Assembly: GCA_009781725.1 (NCBI GenBank)
Contig: WQVF01000011.1
Coordinates: 1-64,000, forward strand
From: Defluviitaleaceae bacterium
GTDB lineage: Bacteria > Bacillota > Clostridia > Lachnospirales > WQUN01
Length of the DNA stretch: 64,000 nt
Direction: 5' to 3'
Shown here: positions 41,879 through 49,611 of the stretch, in pieces
Numbering within the stretch: the first letter of the stretch is position 1
How the letters are laid out: each line of letters begins with the position of its first letter
Program-made: the position numbers and the translations under genes
The notes under the pieces: model-generated
What the model was told of the DNA's origin: nothing
What the model saw: only the letters and a program-made list of their open reading frames with translations
The model's database searches: none

Positions 41879-44435
41879 TACCAGGAATATTTTAGCCGTA
41901 ATTATGCGCCATGCAGAAGACGTTTTGTCAGATACTCAAAATTACGACTATAGTCGCTTTGCCGAAGATTATAAAACACAGCGTGCAGTTTTTATGTCAC
42001 TACACCAAATTGGCGAATTAGCTGGTAGATTGCCACATCAATTTCGCATACGACACACAACTATTCCATGGACAGCAATCCGCCAAACAAGAAATATTAT
42101 CGCACATGAGTATGTGCGCATTAATTTAGCAATTATATGGTCAGCAGTTACAAATGACATCCCTATATTGCTAAGTTATGTGAATTCTGTTGTAAAAGAT
42201 ATGAACGAATATAACGAACAATCCCTGTATGAAAGGACTGACCAAACCGTGCCAAAGAAACAATCCCCTCCAGAACAACTAACCCTAACAGAAAACCACA
42301 TAATAGAACAACCCATAACCAACGCCCTGGAACTCAATTTCATGCCCTACGCCATGAGCGTAATTATTTCCCGGGCAATCCCGGAAATTGACGGCTTCAA
42401 ACCCGCTCACCGAAAACTGCTCTACACTATGTACAAAATGGGCCTTTTGACTGGTGGCCGCATAAAATCCGCCGATATCGTCGGCCAAACCATGCGCCTC
42501 AACCCCCATGGCGACGGCCCTATCTACGAAACAATGGTACGCCTTACTCGTGGACATGATGCCCTTATTCACGCATTTATCGACTCCAAAGGCAATTTCG
42601 GCAAGCAATACTCCCGGGATATGGCTTACGCTGCCAGCCGATACACCGAGGCTAAACTGGATGAGTTATGCCGGGAAATATTCACTGGATTAGACAAGCA
42701 AGTCGTGGACATGGTTCCCAACTACAACAATACAATGCTTGAACCAGCGTTATTGCCCACAACATTTCCTAATCTGTTGGTAACCCCAAATCAGGGTATT
42801 GCCGTCAGTATGGCTAGCACCGTCTGCAGCTTTAACCTAAAAGAAGTCTGTAATACCACTATCGCATGGCTTAAAAATCCAAACCATAACATTATTAAAA
42901 CATTGCCCGCCCCTGATTTCTCCACCGGCGGGGAGTTGGTCTATAACCAGGCCGAAATGGAAAACATCTACGCCACAGGCCGTGGCTCCTTCAAGCTGCG
43001 TGCCAGATATCGCATCGATAAAAAGAATTCCTGTATAGAAGTCTTTGAAATCCCCTATACAACTACAGTAGAAGCCATAATCGATAAAATCGCGGCTTTA
43101 GTTAAGACTAACAAAATACGAGACATCAACGATGTGCGAGACGAAACAGACCTCAACGGCCTTAAAATTGCCATAGATTTCAGACGCAGTGCTAACCCGG
43201 AGCAAATCATGCAGCGGCTATTTAGCCTCACGACTCTACAAGATTCCTTTAGCTGCAATTTCAACTTCCTGGTAGATGGCCGCCCCAGAGTAATGGGCAT
43301 TGCAGAAATACTGGAGGAATGGACGGCCTTTAGAATGGGCTGCATAAAACGCCAACTCGCATATGACATAAGCAAAAAAACTGAGAAACTCCATTTACTG
43401 GAAGGCCTCGCTGCTATTCTCCTTGACATCGACAAAGCGATACAAATCATCCGTAATACACCCACAGAGGCAGAGGTTATCCCCAACCTGATGAAGGGTT
43501 TCGAAATAACCCAGCCCCAAGCGGAATTTATTGCTGAAATAAAGCTACGTCATCTTAACCGTGAATACCTGACAGGACGTGTAAACGAGCGCAAATCACT
43601 GGAGGAAGAACTGGCCGAACTTAAAACCATTAGCGGCTCAGATGAACGTATCCGGGATATGATTAGTGACCAACTAAAGGAGGTATCCAAAAAATACGGA
43701 CGCCCCCGCCGCACAGAAATCATCCAAGCCGATGACACCCCAGCACCACCCCAAGAAAGCTTTATCGACGATTACAATGTCAAATTATTCCTGACCGGAC
43801 ATAGTTATTTCAAAAAAATCACATTAGTGTCATTGCGGGCATCCGCGGATCAATACTTAAAAGAAGAGGATTATCTAGCCCAAGAAATCGAAGCCACCAA
43901 TCGGGATGAAATCCTATTTTTCTCAAATAAATGCAATGTATACAAAATGAAGTTATATGATATGGCAGACCATAAAGCTTCTGCCCTTGGGGATTATCTC
44001 CCCAATTTACTTGGCCTAGAAGCCGACGAAGGCATAATCTTTATGACCTTAGCCAAGGACCACCAAGGCTATATGCTATATGCCTTCGAAAATGGCAAAG
44101 TAGCAAAGGTAGCCTTTAATGCCTATGCCACCAAGACTAACCGCCGCAAACTGGTTAACGCCTATTCCGGTAAATCGCCACTTGTGTCCATTCACTGGAT
44201 ACCAGAGGATGTAGATTTATTTTTACAAAGAGGCACTGACAAGGCCATGGTAGTACATTCATCTTTGATACCAGCCAATACATCCAAACAATCCGGTGGT
44301 GTGACAGTGTTTAGCCTGAGACAAAATACAATCCTAACCGCCATGCGTCCTGTTAGCGAAGGTGATGATTTAGATTATTATAGAATGGATAAAATACCAA
44401 CAGCAGGGCATTTTTTGTTGAATAGAAAGGGCTGA
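41865..44435 (+). CDS. parC: HepT toxin in frame with topoisomerase subunit A (ParC/GyrA-like)
   Basis: One 856-codon open frame. Residues 1-120 are a full HepT (DUF86) toxin, with TRNIIAHEY at 75-83 carrying RX4HXY (R76, H81, Y83). The start is TTG 41865, eight bases after GAGAGGAG. There is no stop before a complete ParC-like protein that, alone, would begin at GTG 42249 (residue 129, VPKKQSPPEQLTLTENHIIEQPITNALELNFMPYAMSVI). A GAAAGGA lies about 11 bases before that GTG, so separate translation of a 728-residue ParC is likely as well. ParC motifs: SRAIPEIDGFKPAHRK, and SRDMAYAASRYTEAKLDEL with the catalytic tyrosine. The C-terminal domain (from about 650) is short. Fusion or dual start cannot be decided from sequence. 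Confidence 0.88.
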   Translation: MSTVDTRNILAVIMRHAEDVLSDTQNYDYSRFAEDYKTQRAVFMSLHQIGELAGRLPHQFRIRHTTIPWTAIRQTRNIIAHEYVRINLAIIWSAVTNDIPILLSYVNSVVKDMNEYNEQSLYERTDQTVPKKQSPPEQLTLTENHIIEQPITNALELNFMPYAMSVIISRAIPEIDGFKPAHRKLLYTMYKMGLLTGGRIKSADIVGQTMRLNPHGDGPIYETMVRLTRGHDALIHAFIDSKGNFGKQYSRDMAYAASRYTEAKLDELCREIFTGLDKQVVDMVPNYNNTMLEPALLPTTFPNLLVTPNQGIAVSMASTVCSFNLKEVCNTTIAWLKNPNHNIIKTLPAPDFSTGGELVYNQAEMENIYATGRGSFKLRARYRIDKKNSCIEVFEIPYTTTVEAIIDKIAALVKTNKIRDINDVRDETDLNGLKIAIDFRRSANPEQIMQRLFSLTTLQDSFSCNFNFLVDGRPRVMGIAEILEEWTAFRMGCIKRQLAYDISKKTEKLHLLEGLAAILLDIDKAIQIIRNTPTEAEVIPNLMKGFEITQPQAEFIAEIKLRHLNREYLTGRVNERKSLEEELAELKTISGSDERIRDMISDQLKEVSKKYGRPRRTEIIQADDTPAPPQESFIDDYNVKLFLTGHSYFKKITLVSLRASADQYLKEEDYLAQEIEATNRDEILFFSNKCNVYKMKLYDMADHKASALGDYLPNLLGLEADEGIIFMTLAKDHQGYMLYAFENGKVAKVAFNAYATKTNRRKLVNAYSGKSPLVSIHWIPEDVDLFLQRGTDKAMVVHSSLIPANTSKQSGGVTVFSLRQNTILTAMRPVSEGDDLDYYRMDKIPTAGHFLLNRKG

Positions 44436-44439
44436 TATC

Positions 44440-44985
44440 GTGGCAATACCAAGGGCGCGTCTATACACCTACAAGGAGTGGACAGAAATGGATTGGGCTG
44501 AAAATGAACGGGCTGAGCTGATTGATGGTCGGATTTATATGATGGCAACACCATCAACACGCCATCAATTTGTGTCAGGCAATATGTTCGGACAATTATT
44601 CAATCATTTGTCCGGAAAAAAATGCAGGGTTTACTACAGCCCATTTGCTGTTCAGCTAAACGACGACACTGAAGTCCAACCGGACTTAGTGGTTATTTGT
44701 GACCCAAACAAACTAACAGGAAGAGGATGTAAAGGCACACCTGATTTGGTTATTGAAATATTGTCCCCATCCACTGCTAGTCATGATATGTACACAAAAT
44801 TTAAGCTTTACCTTCAGGCCGGTGTACCAGAATACTGGATTGTTGACCCACTAGAAAACGCTATAACTGTACACCGCTTAATCGAAAATATGTATACAAC
44901 CACCATTTTTACCGAAAATGACACGGCAACAATAAGCTGCTTGCCAGGCTTTGAAATGGACTTGGCCGCAGTGTTTGAGGAATAA
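44440..44985 (+). CDS. Uma2-family (DUF820) putative nuclease
   Basis: A 181-residue protein: YTYKEWTEMDWAENERAELIDGRIYMMATPSTRHQ, SPFAVQLNDDTEVQPDLVVICDPNKL, GTPDLVIEILSPSTASHDMYTKFKLYLQAGVPEYWIVDP. The D..D-x-E..K arrangement is a PD-(D/E)XK nuclease signature. Function of the family is not established. GTG start (44440) four bases after the parC stop, with AAAGGG upstream. Part of the accessory cluster in the topoisomerase operon. Confidence 0.9.
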   Translation: MAIPRARLYTYKEWTEMDWAENERAELIDGRIYMMATPSTRHQFVSGNMFGQLFNHLSGKKCRVYYSPFAVQLNDDTEVQPDLVVICDPNKLTGRGCKGTPDLVIEILSPSTASHDMYTKFKLYLQAGVPEYWIVDPLENAITVHRLIENMYTTTIFTENDTATISCLPGFEMDLAAVFEE

Positions 44986-45003
44986 ACATAAAGGAGAATA
45001 ACC

Positions 45004-46281
45004 ATGCAAGATATAAAAGCTTTAAGAGAGAACTTTGAAGGTGTAAAAAATCTACTAGCTCGTCGCGGCAAGGATTTTGAACTGGACAAATTCGTAGAAA
45101 TGGACAAACGCCGCCGGGCATTGCTACAGCAATCCGAGGAAATGAAGGCAAAGCAAAATGCTGCAAGCAAGCAAATTCCCGCTCTTAAAAAAGAGGGGAA
45201 GGAATCTGCCCCCCTTATGGCAGAAATGAAAACCCTTTCTGAAGAAATAAAGGGCCTAGAGCCTCAGGTAAGAGCAATCGACGAGGAGCTGGACAATTTC
45301 CTGCTAGGGATACCCAACACCCCAAACCCCAACACCCCAATAGGCGAAAGCGACGAAGAAAATGTAGAAATCCGCCGCTGGAGTGAGCCAATTATGTTCA
45401 CTTTCGAAGCGAAACCCCACTGGGAAATCGGCGAGGATTTGGGAATAATCAATGCCGCCGCCGCCGCCAAAGTTACCGGATCTCGTTTTGTGATGATGTA
45501 TGGCCTTGGGGCCAGACTTGAGCGGGCTCTTATTAATTTTATGATGGAACGCCATGCCAACCACGGCTATGTGGAATTATCCACTCCGATTATTGTACAC
45601 AGGCGCAGTGCCCTTGGCACAGGCCAGTTGCCCAAGTTCGAAGATGAAATGATGTACAAACTGGAAAATACGGAGTATTTCCTTAACTCCACAGCGGAAA
45701 TTCCCGTTACCAACTATCACCGGGAGGAAATCATTGACGGGGAACAACTTCCAATTAATTATTGTTCATGGGCTGTAAGCTTCCGTAAGGAGGGTGGCTC
45801 CGCCGGGCGTGATACCCGTGGACTTATCCGCCAGCATCAGTTTCACAAGGTGGAGCTGGTTAAGTTCACAAAGCCAGAGGAATCTGATGCTGAACTTGAA
45901 AAGCTTACCGCTGACGCGGAAGATATTTTACAAAAATTAGGCCTTCCCTACCGGGTTGTTGACCGCTGCACTGGGGATTTAGGATTTTCTGCAGCCAAGG
46001 GCTACGACCTGGAAGTCTGGCTGCCCAGCTATAACAAGTATGTAGAAATATCCAGCTGCAGTAATTTCGAAGGCTTCCAAGCCAGGCGGGCTGATATTCG
46101 ATACCGGGACGGCCAAGGCAAACCTGTCCATGTGCATACTCTAAACGGCAGTGGCCTAGCAATTGGCCGTACAATCGCCGCCATATTAGAGAACTATCAA
46201 CAGGAAGACGGTAGCGTAGTTATCCCTGAGGCACTTGTACCATATATGGGCGGGGTTAGTAAAATTGTGAAAACTATGTAG
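45004..46281 (+). CDS. serS: Seryl-tRNA synthetase
   Basis: A 425-residue class II synthetase. The N-terminal coiled-coil arm that holds tRNA-Ser covers residues about 25-105 ([26 protein letters not shown]..). Class II motifs: motif 1 around [15 protein letters not shown], motif 2 [25 protein letters not shown], motif 3 [20 protein letters not shown]. Start at ATG 45004 after AAAGGAG. It follows the Uma2 gene by 18 bases; no T-box leader is seen. Confidence 0.97.
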   Translation: MQDIKALRENFEGVKNLLARRGKDFELDKFVEMDKRRRALLQQSEEMKAKQNAASKQIPALKKEGKESAPLMAEMKTLSEEIKGLEPQVRAIDEELDNFLLGIPNTPNPNTPIGESDEENVEIRRWSEPIMFTFEAKPHWEIGEDLGIINAAAAAKVTGSRFVMMYGLGARLERALINFMMERHANHGYVELSTPIIVHRRSALGTGQLPKFEDEMMYKLENTEYFLNSTAEIPVTNYHREEIIDGEQLPINYCSWAVSFRKEGGSAGRDTRGLIRQHQFHKVELVKFTKPEESDAELEKLTADAEDILQKLGLPYRVVDRCTGDLGFSAAKGYDLEVWLPSYNKYVEISSCSNFEGFQARRADIRYRDGQGKPVHVHTLNGSGLAIGRTIAAILENYQQEDGSVVIPEALVPYMGGVSKIVKTM

Positions 46282-46292
46282 GTAAATATAGG

Positions 46293-46468
46293 TAGCTGTC
46301 TCATTAAGCACTTTTATGAATAATTATGTACTTGCCTCGTCAACATAAAAGCGTTGAGAAGCGAAGCGACGAAGCAATCTAGTAAATCAAACCCTCTGGA
46401 TTGCTTCGCTTCGCTCGCAATGACGAGTGCTGTATAGATATTCATGGTATTTGCTTAGCAAGACAGAC
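46293..46468. mobile_element. MITE-like element, family M, second full-length copy
   Basis: Ends AGCTGTCTCATTAAGCA and TGCTTAGCAAGACAG match the terminal repeats of 32982-33147; the core AGCGAAGCGACGAAGCAATC and ATTGCTTCGCTTCGCTCGCA is inverted relative to it. It begins 12 bases after serS. The remaining gap (46469-46644) contains a CCAAAGAA..TTCTTTGG hairpin and no recognised gene. Confidence 0.8.
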
Positions 46469-46644
46469 ATCACGCCGCCCGCGTCACCCAAAGAAATGTA
46501 ATTCTTTGGTGCCGCGGGTTCATGATATCTGTCCTTTACAGGACAGTAATTTTCGCGCGTTTCATGTCTTTCGCGGTTAATATTTCTTTCATACGTTTGA
46601 CCTGATAACTGCGTGCATAAACCCTGCATTTTTTACATATATTC

Positions 46645-46769
46645 TGCTATAACGAACGACATTGAGAAATGTGACTGAAAGAGGGCTGCTAAAACGCGAA
46701 ACAAGCGTTTTTAGCTGATTTTGCCCGTGCACTGGCGGTTCACGATTTCGAAAGTCGTTCGCTATAGCA
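46645..46769. mobile_element. TATAG-type palindromic element, copy B
   Basis: Ends GCTATAACGAACGACATTGAG and CGATTTCGAAAGTCGTTCGC plus TATAGC, a nested AAAACGCG..CGCGTTTT-like hairpin and core GCTGATTTTGCCCGTGCACTGGC. It lies immediately before the yqfC ribosome site. Confidence 0.75.
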
Positions 46770-46792
46770 ATACTATTTAAGGGGGGTTATGA

Positions 46793-47050
46793 GTGCGCGT
46801 CAAAGAAAAAGTGACCGGCTTGTTTGCCCTACCTAAGGAAATTGCCCTTAACCTGCCCCTTATTACCACAACAGGCCGGGACGAAATCAATATCGAAAAC
46901 TATAAGAATCTGGTGGAGTTTACCGAGAGCAAAATTCGAATCTTGACCAACCCGGGAATGCTGACAATAGAGGGCAAAAACCTGGTTCTCAAGCAAGTAA
47001 CCTCGGAGCATGTACTAATTACCGGTAAAATCAAAGCAATACAATGGTAA
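46793..47050 (+). CDS. yqfC: Sporulation protein YqfC
   Basis: An 85-residue YabP/YqfC-family protein: LFALPKEIALNLPLITTTGRDEINIENYKNLVEFTESKIRILTNPGMLTIEGKNLVLKQVTSEHVLITGKIKAIQW. YqfC is expressed in the mother cell under sigma-E and is needed for efficient sporulation in Bacillus. GTG start at 46793 with AAGGGGGG upstream. Followed by yqfD after 12 bases, the usual pairing. Confidence 0.93.
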   Translation: MRVKEKVTGLFALPKEIALNLPLITTTGRDEINIENYKNLVEFTESKIRILTNPGMLTIEGKNLVLKQVTSEHVLITGKIKAIQW

Positions 47051-47062
47051 GGATGAGGGCCT

Positions 47063-48259
47063 ATGATACTTAATTTATGGCAGTTCGCACGAGGATATGT
47101 AAGGCTCAGGGTTATGGGGTTTTCCATAGAGCGATTTTTGAACATGGCTACATATCGCGGTATTTACATATGGGATGTGGAGCGCACCCCGGAAGGTGTA
47201 CATATTAGTGTCTCAATTAAAGGCTTTAGGAGATTAATGGGCTGTAGCCGTAAGACTAAGTGCCGTACAAAGATTATTTCAAAGCGAGGCATACCCTTTA
47301 TCGCTCATAGATACCGCAAGCGAAAGTTCCTGCTTGGCGGCATTCTTTTTTTTGTGCTTATGTTGTTTGCACTTTCGTCATTTGTATGGCGAGTGGAAAT
47401 AGTGGGAGGCGAGGATATTGCCCACGAGACAATTCTAACTTTTTTAGACGAACAAGGACTGCGTACCGGGACATTTAAGCATAGAATAGATACCAGAAGT
47501 CTTGCACGGGAGTTATTAAATGAGTTCCCGGAGCTTAGTTGGGCAGATATCCACACCAGAGGTACACGCACTACTGTGATGATTACCGAGTCCCTACCCC
47601 CTCAGCCAATAATAGACAGGCAAACACCGGCACATGTGGTAGCTGCCCATGACGGGTTGATTACCGGGATTGCCACATCCTCAGGGGCACCATTGGTTAG
47701 GCAAAATGATATTGTCCGCCAGGGTGAAATGCTGGTAAGCGGGATGTTGGAGCTTGGGGTGGATACAGGCAACCCTACAACCATGTATGTACATGCGTAT
47801 GCGGAAGTTTGGGCCAGGCGATATCATCCTATCGAATTTGCAATTCCCCTTACATATACAGAAAAAGTCTATACCGGACGTACAACTACACACCGGTCTT
47901 TGGAATTACTCTTTGCGGGTAATATCCGTGTAAATTTGCCAAGAGGTGGCATTTCCTTTGAATCTTATGATAGAATGACCACGCATCATCAACCGGGAGT
48001 GGGTGGGGATTATCCGTTGCCGTTTATATTGGTAACGGAAATTTATTCGGAGTTCACGCCAACCCAACGTAGCCGCACTATAGAGGAAGCAAGGGAAATG
48101 GCTGACCGGATTCTTACAAACCGGATTTTGCGGGAGTTTGACTTCGGCATAGATATCATAGGCCGGGATGTGGAATTGTTCGAAACTGTTGACGCATTGC
48201 ATGTACGTGCTCTAATCACAACCCATGAGCGTATAGACATGCAGGTGCCGATAGAATAG
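47063..48259 (+). CDS. yqfD: Stage IV sporulation protein YqfD
   Basis: A 398-residue membrane protein. Cytoplasmic N-terminus with RGIYIWDVERTPEGVHISVSIKGFRRL (residues 30-57), one transmembrane helix (about 92-112), then a POTRA/FtsQ-like extracytoplasmic domain (VEIVGGEDIAHETILTFLDEQGLRTGTFKHRID) and a C-terminal part with AHDGLITGIATSSGAPLVRQNDIVRQGEMLVSGML. YqfD acts in the mother cell with YqfC. The TAG stop (48257-48259) is the first part of an R-family palindrome. Confidence 0.93.
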   Translation: MILNLWQFARGYVRLRVMGFSIERFLNMATYRGIYIWDVERTPEGVHISVSIKGFRRLMGCSRKTKCRTKIISKRGIPFIAHRYRKRKFLLGGILFFVLMLFALSSFVWRVEIVGGEDIAHETILTFLDEQGLRTGTFKHRIDTRSLARELLNEFPELSWADIHTRGTRTTVMITESLPPQPIIDRQTPAHVVAAHDGLITGIATSSGAPLVRQNDIVRQGEMLVSGMLELGVDTGNPTTMYVHAYAEVWARRYHPIEFAIPLTYTEKVYTGRTTTHRSLELLFAGNIRVNLPRGGISFESYDRMTTHHQPGVGGDYPLPFILVTEIYSEFTPTQRSRTIEEAREMADRILTNRILREFDFGIDIIGRDVELFETVDALHVRALITTHERIDMQVPIE

Positions 48260-48324
48260 ACCTCTTCTGAAATATGGGAAACAAGCTGAACTTCAAGCTT
48301 GTTTTCCCTATTTCAGAAGAGGTC
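48259..48324. repeat. 66-bp palindromic element, family R, copy 2
   Basis: GACCTCTTCTGAAATA..GGGAAACAAGCT pairs with AAGCTTGTTTTCCCTATTTCAGAAGAGGTC. It begins at the last base of the yqfD stop codon. Similar to 2125-2191. Confidence 0.8.
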
Positions 48325-48355
48325 CAATGAAACTTTTTTGCCTACGGCAAAAACC

Positions 48356-48398
48356 GCAAAATTTTTCTGCGTAGAAGCGTTCGCAGATAAAATTTTGC
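48356..48398. repeat. Hairpin between yqfD and phoH
   Basis: GCAAAATTTTTCTGCG pairs with CGCAGATAAAATTTTGC with one bulge. The loop side GAAGCGTTCGC is the complement of the GCGAACGCTTC in palindromic copy D (63680s). The rest of the 317-base gap (48260-48576) holds a GCGCGCGCGAAGCGCGCGC hairpin and the phoH leader; no gene is seen. Confidence 0.6.
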
Positions 48399-48509
48399 TA
48401 GTTAATACGAAAATAACTCTGTCGGCTTACAATCTATGGCAAACCAAAACCGGTTTTTAGAAAGCGCGCGCGAAGCGCGCGCAACTCAACAGTTATATTG
48501 AGCGGCGGA

Positions 48510-48572
48510 GCCGCGACTCCGCTTTTCATACTTGGCTGGTGACGAATACGCCCGTAATGGGCTGTTAGGAGG
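48510..48572 (+). promoter_or_regulatory. Conserved leader before phoH (shared with rsfS)
   Basis: GCCGCGACTCCGCTTTTCAT, a spacer and GCCCGTAATGGGC, then TTAGGAGG and the ATG. Matches the rsfS leader at 20062-20124 over the whole block apart from scattered substitutions, and the distance to the start codon is nearly the same. Confidence 0.5.
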
Positions 48573-48576
48573 ATAC

Positions 48577-49611
48577 ATGGACGCACCCAAGAAAAATATC
48601 GAGATACCTAGTGCTCTTATTGGCAATATCTTTGGCAAGCTGGACGAGCACATAAAAAAAGTTGAGCAGGCCTTCAATGTAACCATCGTAAACCGAGACG
48701 ATGCAGTACAGATAATGAGTAACACAACCGTAGCAACGGGAGTGGACAAGGCCGAGTCTGTGCTCAAAAAGCTAATGCTTTTTGCCAAAAAAGGTGAGGC
48801 AATCACTGACCAACAGGTTAATTATCTAATTGCAGCATTGGAAGACGAAAGTTTCGACAAAATTGAGAAGATAAACGATGATACAATATGCATGACCATC
48901 TCCGGCCGCCCAGTGAAACCCAAAACCATGGGCCAGAAGAAGTATATCGACCAGATACGTGGGAATACCATAGTGTTCTCCATAGGCCCTGCCGGTACCG
49001 GCAAGACCTATCTTGCAATGGCGATGGCAATAACAGCTTTTAGGGCAGGAGAGGTTAATCGTATAATCCTGACCCGCCCCGCCATCGAAGCGGGGGAGAA
49101 GTTGGGCTTCCTACCAGGGGATTTGCAGCAAAAGGTTGACCCATATCTACGGCCCTTGTACGACGCCCTTCACGATATCATGGGACCGGAGGCATTTAAC
49201 CGAAATGTAGAACGCAACCTAATAGAAGTTGCACCTCTGGCATATATGCGAGGTCGTACTTTGGACAACTCTTTCATCGTATTGGATGAGGCCCAAAATA
49301 CTACTCCCGAGCAGATGAAGATGTTTCTCACTCGACTTGGATTCAACGCCAAGGCCGTAATAACAGGAGATATCACCCAGATAGACCTCCCCGATGGCAA
49401 GCAATCCGGCCTCAAAGAGGCGATTCGCCTATTGGATAACATTCCGGATATTGGAATCAGCCATCTTTCCAGCAAAGATGTAGTACGCCATCCATTGGTA
49501 CAAAAAATCATTAATGCCTACGATAAGCAAGCCGCACGCACCGCTTACAAAAAAACAGTGACTGAAAAACGCGTAAAATATGTACGCCGCTCCACCAAGG
49601 ATGTGAGGTAA
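48577..49611 (+). CDS. phoH: PhoH-family ATPase
   Basis: A 344-residue protein. An N-terminal KH-like segment precedes the PhoH P-loop domain: FSIGPAGTGKTYLAMAMAITA (Walker A about residues 137-144), LTRPAIEAGEKLGFLPGDLQQKVDPYLRPLYDAL, and SFIVLDEAQNTTPEQMKMFLTRLGFNAKAVITGDITQIDLP (Walker B and sensor). PhoH proteins are RNA-linked ATPases, often next to ybeY. Start at ATG 48577, six bases after TTAGGAGG. Its TAA overlaps the yqfF ATG (TAATG). Confidence 0.95.
   Translation: MDAPKKNIEIPSALIGNIFGKLDEHIKKVEQAFNVTIVNRDDAVQIMSNTTVATGVDKAESVLKKLMLFAKKGEAITDQQVNYLIAALEDESFDKIEKINDDTICMTISGRPVKPKTMGQKKYIDQIRGNTIVFSIGPAGTGKTYLAMAMAITAFRAGEVNRIILTRPAIEAGEKLGFLPGDLQQKVDPYLRPLYDALHDIMGPEAFNRNVERNLIEVAPLAYMRGRTLDNSFIVLDEAQNTTPEQMKMFLTRLGFNAKAVITGDITQIDLPDGKQSGLKEAIRLLDNIPDIGISHLSSKDVVRHPLVQKIINAYDKQAARTAYKKTVTEKRVKYVRRSTKDVR

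Noticed and set aside
38345-44435. Calling the pair gyrB/gyrA
   Set aside because: Subunit motifs are shared by gyrase and topoisomerase IV; the sequence style and truncated C-terminal domain fit the second clostridial pair better, so parE/parC was used with this caveat.
46495-46540. Possible T-box-like GGTGCCGCGGG motif
   Set aside because: It lacks the T-box specifier stem and antiterminator context and is not upstream of an amino-acid or tRNA-synthetase gene on the same strand.
46387-46629. 80-codon minus-strand frame between serS and yqfC
   Set aside because: Its end lies in a family M element, there is no clear ribosome site, and a better-looking start (MKEILTAKDMKRAKITVL) in another frame stops after 18 codons; at most a gene remnant.
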